Source of the DNA: Pseudomonas sp. SORT22
Lineage (GTDB): Bacteria; Pseudomonadota; Gammaproteobacteria; Pseudomonadales; Pseudomonadaceae
NCBI RefSeq assembly: GCF_018417635.1
Contig: NZ_CP071007.1
Span: 2,480,501-2,544,500 of the forward strand
Direction: 5' to 3'
DNA length: 64,000 nt
This document shows positions 42,996 to 51,136 of this stretch, one piece after another (position 1 is the stretch's first letter; each line of letters begins with the position of its first letter). The notes below the pieces were generated by a model that did not search any database, had not been told where the DNA came from, and saw only the letters and a program-made list of their open reading frames with translations. A program made the translations under genes and the position numbers.

Positions 42996-44207
42996 TTAGC
43001 CGGAACCGGCCTTGAGCGTCATCGCTTCGCTGCGCAGCCATTTGAGCACCAGGGCAAAGGCCAGGCTGGCCAGCGCAGTCATGCCGGCCAGGGGCCCGGC
43101 GCTGCCATCGGAGAGCTGGCCGATGACCAGGCTGCACAGTGCAGTGAAGGCCATCTGGATGAAAAAGAACAACCCCGAGGCGCTGCCGGCGATGGCCGCA
43201 TAAGGCTGCAGCACCGCCCACTGGCAGGCCGGAATGGCCAGGCCCACCGAGAGCATGATCAGCAGCATCGGCAGGACGATCGCCAGCAGCGCGTCGGGCC
43301 ACAGCCGGGTGGCGAGCATCAGCAGCAGCGCGCCAGCCAGGTTGAGCACCAGGGCCTGGCCGAGCAAGGCATCGGCGCTGTAGCGGCCACTGCGCCGGCG
43401 AAACAGCTGCGAGCCTACCAGGTAGCCACCGACGGTGACGGCGAACACCGCGGCGTACTGCGCCGAACTCAGGCCCAGGCGGCGTTGCAGCAGGGTCGAG
43501 GACTCGGCGATGAACGGGAAGTAGGTGCAGTAAACGCAGGCAATCGCCAGTGAATAGCGCATGAAGTAGCCGTCACCGAGCAGGCGCAGGTAGACCTTCA
43601 GCACCGGTTGCTGACGCTGCCCGTCCACTTGCGGCGGGCGGGTTTCCGGCAGGCGCAGGGCGATCAGCAGCAGGCTCAGGGCAGCGCTCAAGGTCAGCAG
43701 CAGGAAGATCCAGCGCCAGCCCAGGCCGGTTTCGATCAGGCTGCCCAGCACGGGCGCGATCATCGGCGACAGCGCCATACCCATCGACAGGTAGCCGAGC
43801 AACTGGCCCTGTTGCTGGCGGTCGAAGTGATCGCGCACCATAACCCGGCCAATCACCGCCCCGCAGCAACCGCCCAGGGCCTGGAACAGGCGCGCGGCAA
43901 TCAGCACCTCGACACTGCTGGCCAGGCTGCAGGCAAGGCTTGCCAGCAGGTAAATCGTGCCGCCGAACAGCAACAGCGGGCGGCGGCCAAAACGGTCGCA
44001 CAGCGGGCCGCTGATCAGCATGCTCAGGGCGTAGCCGAGCATGTACAGGGTCAGGGTCAGGTGCAACTGAGCGTCGCTGGCGTGCAGGGCGATGGCGATG
44101 TCGGGCAGGGCGGGCAGGTAGATGTCCAGGGCCACCCGCGGCAGGCAGACAATCATCAGCAGCAATAGAAGCCAGGTTCGCGGGCCGGGCGAGGAGGGGG
44201 TGGGCAT
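42996..44207 (-). CDS. Bcr/CflA-type multidrug efflux MFS transporter
   Basis: This 403-residue protein has twelve hydrophobic segments. Bcr/CflA signatures are DIYLPALPDIAIAL near the N-terminus and GPLCDRFGRRPLLLFGG in the loop 2-3 motif. ARLFQALGGCCGAVIGRVMVRD (motif C-like) and the central MGMALSPMIAPVLGSLI follow. It likely extrudes drugs or small metabolites with proton antiport. ATG at 44207 follows AAGGAA. It is divergent from a MocR-type gene and probably regulated by it. Confidence 0.9.
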   Translation of the reverse strand: MPTPSSPGPRTWLLLLLMIVCLPRVALDIYLPALPDIAIALHASDAQLHLTLTLYMLGYALSMLISGPLCDRFGRRPLLLFGGTIYLLASLACSLASSVEVLIAARLFQALGGCCGAVIGRVMVRDHFDRQQQGQLLGYLSMGMALSPMIAPVLGSLIETGLGWRWIFLLLTLSAALSLLLIALRLPETRPPQVDGQRQQPVLKVYLRLLGDGYFMRYSLAIACVYCTYFPFIAESSTLLQRRLGLSSAQYAAVFAVTVGGYLVGSQLFRRRSGRYSADALLGQALVLNLAGALLLMLATRLWPDALLAIVLPMLLIMLSVGLAIPACQWAVLQPYAAIAGSASGLFFFIQMAFTALCSLVIGQLSDGSAGPLAGMTALASLAFALVLKWLRSEAMTLKAGSG

Positions 44208-44297
44208 TGAACGGTTCCTTGTGATCGATGCGCAGACCTTAGCGGCCAATGTGGTTTAATCGGCAGCGCCATTAAGAACAAACCTGATTGGACCACT

Positions 44298-45752
44298 ATG
44301 CGCACAGGCAAAGCCGCCATCGCCCTCGATCTCCCGCTGCCCACGGCATTGGCCCAGGGCAAGCAGCAAGGCGCCTATGCCGCCCTGCGCGATGCGATCC
44401 TCGACAAGCGCCTGGCGGCCGGCAGCCGCTTGCCCTCGACGCGCACCCTGGCCGAGCGTTGGCAGCTGTCGCGGGGCACCCTGGAGCTGGTGTTCGAGCG
44501 TCTGCGCGATGAGGGCTATGTCAACCGGGTGGCCGGCTCCGGTACCCGGGTGTGTGCGGTGGTGCCTGACGCCTTTATCGCTGCTGGCAGTGAGCCGGCA
44601 GCGGCGCCGGCGTGCCAGCCGCTCAGCGCACCGAGCACGGCCAGCGGCGCCGGTGTGCAGGTGGGTGTGCCGTTTGTCGCGCGCCTGGCCGACCCGGCGC
44701 TGTTCCCGCTCAAGGCCTGGTCCCAGGCGCTGGCCAAGGCCCTGGCGACAGCGCCGGCAGCCTTGCTCAGCTCGCCGGATGCGGCCGGGCTGCCGGCCCT
44801 GCGCGAGCAGATCGCCGACTACCTGCGCCGCTATCGCGGCATCCGCTGCACTGCCCAGGACTTGATCGTCACCAGCGGCATCCGCCAGTGCATCGACCTG
44901 TTGGCGCGCAGTGTGATTCGCCCGGGCGACAAGGCCTGTGTCGAAGACCCCGGCTACCGCACCGCCAGGTCGCTGTTTGCGCGGGCCGGGGCGCAGGTGG
45001 TGGCGGTGCCGGTAACCGCCGAGGGCATCGACGCGCAAGCGCTTGAGCGTCACCTGGATGCCCGCCTGGCCTGCGTGACCCCGGCGCACCAGTCGCCGTT
45101 GGGCGTGACCCTGTCGGTGTCGCGGCGGCTGATGCTGCTGGACTGGGCCAAGCGTGCCGAGGCGTGGATCGTCGAAGACGACTACGACAGTGAATTCAAC
45201 TACAACAACGCACCGCTGCCGGCGCTCAAGGCGCTGGATCACGGCGACCGGGTGATCTACTGCGGCAGTTTCAACAAGACGCTGTTCGCCGGCCTGCGCG
45301 TGGGTTTCATGCTGGTGCCGGCGAGCCTGCGCGCACCGTTGCTTTCGACCCTGCAGGGCACCGGCGGCGCGGTCGGGGTTACCGAGCAACTGGGCCTGGC
45401 CGAGTACCTGGCCAATGGCAGCTTCGTACGCTACCTGAGGCAGGCGCGCCAGGCCTATCAGCAGCGCCGCGACCTGCTGCTCGCCTGCCTGGCCGAGCAT
45501 GCGCCGGGCTGTTATGAGGTCAGCGGCCAGCAAGCCGGTTTGCACTTTGTCCTGTGGTTGCCGGTAGGGGCGGATGAGCAGGATTTTTGCCAGCGCGCCG
45601 CCGACCAGGGCCTGCAACTGCAACCGATCGGCAGCTTCTGCCAGCAGGTGCAACTGCGGCCTGCGGTGATGATCGGCTTCACCGCCCTGAGCGATGCGCA
45701 GCTGCGTTTTGCCGGGCGCAAACTGGCGGCATTGCTGTGCGAGGTTTCTTAA
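44298..45752 (+). CDS. MocR-type (GntR plus aminotransferase fold I) regulator
   Basis: The protein has 484 residues. The N-terminal GntR HTH (AYAALRDAILDKRLAAGSRLPSTR, LSRGTLELVFERL) is followed by a fold-type I aminotransferase domain. The PLP lysine is in CGSFNKTLFAGLRVGF, and EDDYDSEFNYN and TPAHQSPLGVTLS are also seen. It is the divergent neighbour of the Bcr/CflA efflux gene (90-bp gap), which is its probable target. ATG at 44298. This is the second MocR regulator in the window; the two differ clearly in sequence. Confidence 0.9.
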   Translation: MRTGKAAIALDLPLPTALAQGKQQGAYAALRDAILDKRLAAGSRLPSTRTLAERWQLSRGTLELVFERLRDEGYVNRVAGSGTRVCAVVPDAFIAAGSEPAAAPACQPLSAPSTASGAGVQVGVPFVARLADPALFPLKAWSQALAKALATAPAALLSSPDAAGLPALREQIADYLRRYRGIRCTAQDLIVTSGIRQCIDLLARSVIRPGDKACVEDPGYRTARSLFARAGAQVVAVPVTAEGIDAQALERHLDARLACVTPAHQSPLGVTLSVSRRLMLLDWAKRAEAWIVEDDYDSEFNYNNAPLPALKALDHGDRVIYCGSFNKTLFAGLRVGFMLVPASLRAPLLSTLQGTGGAVGVTEQLGLAEYLANGSFVRYLRQARQAYQQRRDLLLACLAEHAPGCYEVSGQQAGLHFVLWLPVGADEQDFCQRAADQGLQLQPIGSFCQQVQLRPAVMIGFTALSDAQLRFAGRKLAALLCEVS

Positions 45753-45814
45753 TCGGCGGGTAACCGGCATGCTAGGACACGCTCGATTTCCCAAGGCCAC
45801 TAAAGGAACCTGCG

Positions 45815-46579
45815 ATGACCTGGTCAGCTGCGCAATACAGCACCTTCGAGAACGAACGCACGCGCCCGGTGCGCGACCTGGTGGCGGCGCTGCCCAACCA
45901 CACAGTCGCCAGCGCCGTGGACCTGGGCTGCGGCCCGGGCAACTCCACGCAAGTGCTCGCCAGCCGCTATCCCGAGGCGCAGGTGACCGGCCTGGACAGC
46001 AGCGAAGACATGATCGCCGCCGCCCGCCAGCGTTTGCCGCAGCTGGCCTTCGAAGTGGCTGATATCGCTAGCTGGAGCGTCGATGAGGGTGTCGATGTGA
46101 TCCTCGCCAACGCCTCGCTGCAATGGCTGCCCGACCACGCGCTGCTGTACCCGCAGCTGGTACGTCAACTGAGGGCCGGTGGCAGCCTGGCGATCCAGAC
46201 CCCGGACAACCTCGACGAACCGGCCCACCGCCAGCTTCGCGAGATCGCCAAACTGGGCAGCTGGGCCAGCAAGGTCGGTGACCTGAAACTGCCGCCACGG
46301 CACACTGCGGCCTATTACTACGATGTGCTCAGCCCCCATTGCCGGCGCGTGGACGTCTGGCGCACCACTTATTACCACCCGCTGGCAGGCGGCGCGCCGG
46401 CGGTAGTGGAGTGGTTCAAGGGCTCGGCATTGCGGCCGTATCTGGCGGCGCTGGATGCCCAGGAGCAGGCAGATTTTCTGCAGTATTACCTGCAAGCGAT
46501 GGAGCAGGCGTATCCGCCTGCCGCCGATGGCACGGTGCTGTTGCCGTTTCCGCGCCTGTTTATCGTTGCTACACGCTAG
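45815..46579 (+). CDS. tam: Trans-aconitate 2-methyltransferase
   Basis: This 254-residue protein is SAM-dependent and resembles E. coli Tam. It starts MTWSAAQYSTFENERTRPVRDL, then shows SAVDLGCGPGNST (motif I), VTGLDSSEDMI, DVILANASLQWLPDH, and the Tam-specific IQTPDNLDEPAHRQLREIA and WRTTYYHPLAGG. It methylates trans-aconitate, relieving inhibition of aconitase. AAAGGAAC precedes the ATG. Its TAG stop lies inside the left end of a 148-bp inverted-repeat element. Confidence 0.93.
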   Translation: MTWSAAQYSTFENERTRPVRDLVAALPNHTVASAVDLGCGPGNSTQVLASRYPEAQVTGLDSSEDMIAAARQRLPQLAFEVADIASWSVDEGVDVILANASLQWLPDHALLYPQLVRQLRAGGSLAIQTPDNLDEPAHRQLREIAKLGSWASKVGDLKLPPRHTAAYYYDVLSPHCRRVDVWRTTYYHPLAGGAPAVVEWFKGSALRPYLAALDAQEQADFLQYYLQAMEQAYPPAADGTVLLPFPRLFIVATR

Positions 46580-46723
46580 GCTTTGTACGAAAAGTGCCTG
46601 CGCGACGATCATGCTGCGTTGAAAACAGGCTCGGAATGCTCATTTACAACTCGTAAACTCCGCTTCCTCGCCTGTTCTCGCCTTGCCTGATCGCCGCTCG
46701 GCGACTTTTCGTACAAACCCTAG
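46576..46723. repeat. MITE-like element with near-perfect terminal inverted repeats
   Basis: Ends read CTAGGCTTTGTACGAAAAG (left, 46576) and, on the complement of the right end (46723), CTAGGGTTTGTACGAAAAG: 18 of 19 match. The interior can fold further but has no gene. The stop codons of both convergent flanking genes (TAG of tam at 46577-46579 and TAG of the DUF2784 gene at 46722-46720) fall inside its ends. I recall similar intergenic copies in other Pseudomonas genomes. No target-site duplication was established. Confidence 0.75.
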
Positions 46724-47103
46724 GCAATGCGCTGCTGACGCCGCGCCTGCCACTGGCGCATTACGCGCAGGTAGACCAGGCCGTTGACCAGCACCACCAC
46801 CGAGCCGAGCACCAGCTGGATGCCAGGCGTCAGCCCCGCCGGGTAGATGATCGGCCAAATGTAGTGCTCGATGAAACCGCCTTCATAACCGGCCAGGCCC
46901 GAGGCCTGGCGCAGGCGGTTTTCCCACTCGGTGAGCGGGCAGGTGAGGTGCAAGAACTCCACGGCCATGCCCCAGCTCATCGCCGGCAGATGCCACCACA
47001 TCGCACCGCGCCATTTGAGCACCAGCAAACCGCCAAACAGCACGAAGACAATGAACAACAAGTGAAACAGCACCAGACCATCGGCGCCCAGGCGGTAAAG
47101 CAT
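46720..47103 (-). CDS. DUF2784 family membrane protein
   Basis: This 127-residue protein has about three hydrophobic segments. Residues 11-29 (LVLFHLLFIVFVLFGGLLV) are followed by the DUF2784 signature EFLHLTCPLTEWENRLRQASG and GFIEHYIWPIIYPAG. Function unknown. ATG at 47103. Its stop codon is provided by the right end of the inverted-repeat element. Confidence 0.88.
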   Translation of the reverse strand: MLYRLGADGLVLFHLLFIVFVLFGGLLVLKWRGAMWWHLPAMSWGMAVEFLHLTCPLTEWENRLRQASGLAGYEGGFIEHYIWPIIYPAGLTPGIQLVLGSVVVLVNGLVYLRVMRQWQARRQQRIA

Positions 47104-47227
47104 GACGATTCCTTCCTCGCGGGGATATTCCTGTAACCGTCATGATATAGGCATTCGCGGGATGGCACGATTGCCATGATCAGTCTGGCCGAGGCATGCT
47201 TGGGCCTTTCTGCCCGCGGAGCCCGCC

Positions 47228-47857
47228 ATGGAAGCCTCGACCCTGCTGCTCTACGTTATCGCCGCCAGCGCGGTGATGATCACCCCCGGCCCGGCGATGC
47301 TGCTGGCCCTTAACAATGGCGCTTCCCACGGCATGCGCGTGGCCGGTTTCGGCATGGCCGGGGCGATGCTCTCCGACCTGGTGTTGATTGCGGCGGTGGG
47401 CTGTGGCCTGGGGGCGTTGCTGCAGGCTTCGGAGCAGCTGTTCAGCGTGGTCAAGTGGGTGGGCGCGGTGTACCTGCTGTACCTGGCCTGGGTGCTCTGG
47501 CGGGCGCCGAGCGGGGCCTTGCAACGTAGTACGGTGAGCGCTGGCGCCACGGGGCGTTCGGCCTTCTTGCGGGCCTTGTTCGTCGGCTTGTCCAACCCCA
47601 AGGGCTTGCTGTTCTTCTCGGCGTTCCTGCCGCAGTTCATTCGCCCCGAGCAACCGGTGGCCGAGCAGTACCTAGTGCTGGCGATCACCAGCGCGGCGAT
47701 CGACGGGCTGATGATGGCCGTCTACGCCTATGGCGGGCGGCACGCCATGCGGCGCTTTTCGGCGCGCACCATGCAGTGGATCAACCGCAGTTGCGCCGGC
47801 ATGCTGGCGGCGCTGGCAGTGGGCTTGAGCCTGTACCGGCGCAGTGATCTACGCTGA
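47228..47857 (+). CDS. LysE/RhtB-family amino acid exporter
   Basis: This 209-residue protein has about six hydrophobic segments. The LysE family start MITPGPAMLLALNNGASHGMRVAG is present with VGLSNPKGLLFFSAFLPQF in the middle. It should export amino acids or related small molecules; the substrate cannot be read. ATG at 47228. The promoter lies in the 124-bp gap after the divergent DUF2784 gene. Confidence 0.92.
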   Translation: MEASTLLLYVIAASAVMITPGPAMLLALNNGASHGMRVAGFGMAGAMLSDLVLIAAVGCGLGALLQASEQLFSVVKWVGAVYLLYLAWVLWRAPSGALQRSTVSAGATGRSAFLRALFVGLSNPKGLLFFSAFLPQFIRPEQPVAEQYLVLAITSAAIDGLMMAVYAYGGRHAMRRFSARTMQWINRSCAGMLAALAVGLSLYRRSDLR

Positions 47858-47897
47858 AACTGCGGTACCCACTTGAACCGAATCTACAGGAACCACC

Positions 47898-49805
47898 ATG
47901 AATGGACTCACGGTAGTGAGCGCTCAGGCGTTGTGGCGCGAGCTGCTCAGTGGCGCAGGTATTGAACTGAAGCTGAAGCGGCGTCCGGGGCGTGATGTAC
48001 AGTTTGACCATCAGGTACAGCAGGCGCTGCTGGCGTCGGTACCTTCACTGGTTGCTCACCCATCGGTGGAGGCCCTGTTGAAGGCAGATGCGCGCAGTGG
48101 TTTGGCTCAGGTCAGCGTCGAGACCTTGCTGGTGGCCGTACTGACCTCCCAGCGCGATTTCGGTGTGATGATGAAGGATATCCTGCAGACCTTGGCCCTG
48201 GCTGAGGCGCAGGGGCAGCAGCCGCTGAGCGTGTCTTTTCGCTTCAAGAATGTGAGCAATCCTATCAAGTCGACGCTGGAGGCATTTCGTCAGAGTGTTG
48301 AGCGGCTGGAAAGGGTATTGGTTTCGCGGTATGAGTTAGCTTCGGCCGTTCAGCTCTGGGAATTAAGGAATAGCTTGAAATCGTTTGTGCCGGGGGTCGG
48401 CAGCACGAAATGCGAGGGGTTTCCCCAGGTGCTGCCTATGCCGGCTACTCAGCATGCCGAATTTGATCATGTAGTGCTGCGTCTTGCGCAATTGCTGAAT
48501 GATCTTAGAAGCTGGTGTGGGAGCATGGCTTCAAGCAGGGATGGTCTAATGGCCTCTCGGTTGCCCAGCTTGTCAGAAGTGGATCGTGCACGGATCTCGG
48601 CAACCCACGATCAGGTAGATGCCGGAATCGAGTTCTACCTCAGGTCGATTGTCGAGGGAGTCCGCCAGGGCAGGCTCGCCCCCCAGGATATTGTGGCGAG
48701 CGTCACACCAACACTCGACGCACTGACAACACGCGAGCAATGGGTCGATCGCACCCGCAAGGAGTTGCTTGACCTGCTCAACCTGCCGTTATGGCGCAAG
48801 CGCCACGAGCTCTATTCCGTATGGGTTGGCAGCGTTCTGCTGCAAACTGCAGCGCGGCGTACCGAAAGCCTGCAATTCCATCCCGATGCAAATGGGGTCT
48901 TGTCTTTCGCGTTTGGGGGTAGCCGGCTGGCGTCTTACCAGTGGCAGGGTGAGCAGTATGATGTCTGGGCAGAGTTGCGCTCCGACCTGATAGGGACCAG
49001 TAAAAAACGCAAAGTCGGTATTCAACCGGACTTTCGCATCCTGCGCGTCGATTCTGCCGGCGACCGTAACAGCAACACCCGTTTTGTCCTTGAGTGCAAA
49101 CATTACCTGAACGCCAGCCGCGGCAACTTTACCGTTGCCGCCGATGACTATGCGCGCAGTTGTCCGCAGGCGGATGTGTTCGTGGTCAATCACGGTCCGG
49201 CAGATCACGCCGCTCTTGTGGCGGCCAATGAAGTCCTGGCAGTCAGCCGCATTCGTTACATCGGCGAAGCGACTGCAGAAATGGAGCGTCTACAGCCGAA
49301 GCTGGCCACCCAGATCGAAAACGCACTATTCGTTGAAACGCTTGACGTTGCTGCACAAACACTAACAAAAGACACTGGCCCTCAACTTACAAGCGGCCGG
49401 GCAGGAAAAGTATGCCTGAGCTGGAGCGCCGCACTCGGAGATCTGGATGTCGCCCTGAACATGCCGCAGGCGTCGCTCAATGAACAGCCAAGCGTGAGTT
49501 ACGCAAACAGGGGCGATCTGGAAAGGTCGCCTTACGCCCGTCTTGTCCAGGATGTAATGACGGGCCCGGGAATGGAGGTCATCGATATCTCTTATTGGTA
49601 CTACAGGCGCTACGATATCGTGGTAACCAACTATTCCAAGGTTGGCGAGCTCACCGCCGAACATGTCTGCTGCACAGTCACACTGGGCACGAATGTACAC
49701 ACGTTTTATCCCAAGCCTGTTCAGCTCGAAGCCAACCGGTGGCAGGTTGGCCGAATTGAGCTGATCAACGGCAAGCCTACGTTGTTTGAGTTCGAGCCCG
49801 AGTAG
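47898..49805 (+). CDS. Orphan protein with PD-(D/E)XK-like nuclease motif and YfaP-like C-terminus
   Basis: The protein has 635 residues. The N-terminal 290 residues are helical with no known domain. A restriction-endonuclease-like region follows: LYSVWVGSVLL (305-315), QYDVWAELRSDL, then the core GIQPDFRILRV (D378) and FVLECKHYL (E399-C-K401), matching the D-x(n)-E-x-K active site. The C-terminus has LSWSAALGDLDVAL and runs to HTFYPKPVQLEANRWQVGRI, like YfaP/TerD-related beta domains. Codon use is AT-richer than neighbours, suggesting transfer. ATG at 47898 follows CAGGAA. No partner gene is evident; function inferred, not recognised. Confidence 0.75.
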   Translation: MNGLTVVSAQALWRELLSGAGIELKLKRRPGRDVQFDHQVQQALLASVPSLVAHPSVEALLKADARSGLAQVSVETLLVAVLTSQRDFGVMMKDILQTLALAEAQGQQPLSVSFRFKNVSNPIKSTLEAFRQSVERLERVLVSRYELASAVQLWELRNSLKSFVPGVGSTKCEGFPQVLPMPATQHAEFDHVVLRLAQLLNDLRSWCGSMASSRDGLMASRLPSLSEVDRARISATHDQVDAGIEFYLRSIVEGVRQGRLAPQDIVASVTPTLDALTTREQWVDRTRKELLDLLNLPLWRKRHELYSVWVGSVLLQTAARRTESLQFHPDANGVLSFAFGGSRLASYQWQGEQYDVWAELRSDLIGTSKKRKVGIQPDFRILRVDSAGDRNSNTRFVLECKHYLNASRGNFTVAADDYARSCPQADVFVVNHGPADHAALVAANEVLAVSRIRYIGEATAEMERLQPKLATQIENALFVETLDVAAQTLTKDTGPQLTSGRAGKVCLSWSAALGDLDVALNMPQASLNEQPSVSYANRGDLERSPYARLVQDVMTGPGMEVIDISYWYYRRYDIVVTNYSKVGELTAEHVCCTVTLGTNVHTFYPKPVQLEANRWQVGRIELINGKPTLFEFEPE

Positions 49806-49819
49806 CTTTGTGAGCAAGG

Positions 49820-49849
49820 CGACCTTGGCGCTTTGCAGCGCCAAGGTCG
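49820..49849. terminator. Bidirectional hairpin between the nuclease-like gene and preA
   Basis: CGACCTTGGCGCT (49820-49832) and its exact complement (49837-49849) enclose TTGC. It lies between two convergent genes and is the likely shared terminator. Confidence 0.7.
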
Positions 49850-49861
49850 TAACCTTATGCC

Positions 49862-51136
49862 TCAGGACGCTTCGCGATAGGGGTTGCGCGGGTCATGCAG
49901 CCAGTCGAGGAACGGCTTGCCAGTGTCCTGCGGGACCATCTCGATGCAGTCCTGTACCGGGCAGGTGATCTGGCACAGGTTGCAGCCCACGCATTCGGCG
50001 TCGATCACCTCGTAGCGGTGGCTGCCGTCGGTCTGCTTGAGGTTGGCGATGGCCTGGTGCGAGGTGTCTTCGCAGGCGATGTGGCAGCGCCCGCAACCGA
50101 TGCACGCCGCCTGGTCGATCCTGGCCACCACCTGGTAGTTGATGTCCAGGTACTTCCAGTCGGTGGTGTGGCCCACGGCGCGGCCCTGGAACTCCTTGAG
50201 GCTGCGGTAGCCCTGGCTGTCCATCCAGCGCGAGAGGCCATCCTTCATCTCGTCGACGATGCGAAAGCCATGCAGCATCGCCGCCGTGCACACCTGCACC
50301 GCGCCGCAGCCGAGGGCGACGAACTCGGCGGCGTCACGCCAGCTGCCGATGCCGCCAATACCGCAGATCGGCAGGCCGTGGGTGGCCGGGTCGCGGGCGA
50401 TTTCGGCAACCATGTTCAGGGCAATCGGCTTGACCGCCGAGCCGCAATAGCCGCCATGGGTGCTCATGTCGCCGACAATGGGGTGGGCAACCATGCGTTC
50501 GAGGTCGACGCTGGTGATCGAGTTGATGGTATTGATCAGCGACACCGCGTCGGCGCCACCACGATGGGCGGCGCGGGCCGACTGGCGGATGTCGGTGATG
50601 TTCGGTGTCAGCTTGACGATCACCGGCAGCGAGCAGTACGTCTTGCACCAGCGGGTGACCTGTTCGACGTACTCCGGCACCTGGCCGACCGCCGCGCCCA
50701 TGCCGCGTTCGGGCATGCCGTGGGGGCAGCCGAAGTTGAGCTCGATGCCGTCGGCGCCAGTGGCTTCGACCAGCGGCAAAATGGCTTTCCAGGATTCTTC
50801 GACGCAGGGCACCATCAGCGAGACGATCAGTGCGCGGTCTGGCCAGTCCTTCTTCACCTGGGTGATTTCGCGCAGGTTGATTTCCAGCGAACGGTCGGTG
50901 ATCAGCTCGATGTTGTTGATGCCCATGACCTCGCGGTTGGCCCCGTAATGCGCCGAGTAACGCGACGAAACGTTGACTGCGGCGGGGTCTTCGCCCAGGG
51001 TTTTCCAGACCACGCCACCCCAGCCGGCCTGGTAGGCACGGACCACGTTGTAAGCCTTGTCGGTGGGCGGTGCGGAGGCCAGCCAGAACGGGTTGGGCGC
51101 CTTGATGCCAGCGAATTCGATCGACAGGTCAGCCAT
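49862..51136 (-). CDS. preA: NAD-dependent dihydropyrimidine dehydrogenase subunit PreA
   Basis: This 424-residue protein has an FMN-binding dihydroorotate-dehydrogenase-like barrel. It begins LSIEFAGIKAPNPFWLASAPPTDKAYNV, then MGINNIELITDRSLE, IELNFGCPHGMPERGMG and VKLTPNITDI. Two C-terminal 4Fe-4S sites follow: CIGCGRCHIACEDTSHQ and CVGCNLCQITCP. With PreT it reduces uracil and thymine to dihydropyrimidines. The frame extends far upstream, but ATG at 51136 overlaps the preT stop by one base. Last gene of the hydantoinase-preT-preA transcript. Confidence 0.95.
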   Translation of the reverse strand: MADLSIEFAGIKAPNPFWLASAPPTDKAYNVVRAYQAGWGGVVWKTLGEDPAAVNVSSRYSAHYGANREVMGINNIELITDRSLEINLREITQVKKDWPDRALIVSLMVPCVEESWKAILPLVEATGADGIELNFGCPHGMPERGMGAAVGQVPEYVEQVTRWCKTYCSLPVIVKLTPNITDIRQSARAAHRGGADAVSLINTINSITSVDLERMVAHPIVGDMSTHGGYCGSAVKPIALNMVAEIARDPATHGLPICGIGGIGSWRDAAEFVALGCGAVQVCTAAMLHGFRIVDEMKDGLSRWMDSQGYRSLKEFQGRAVGHTTDWKYLDINYQVVARIDQAACIGCGRCHIACEDTSHQAIANLKQTDGSHRYEVIDAECVGCNLCQITCPVQDCIEMVPQDTGKPFLDWLHDPRNPYREAS

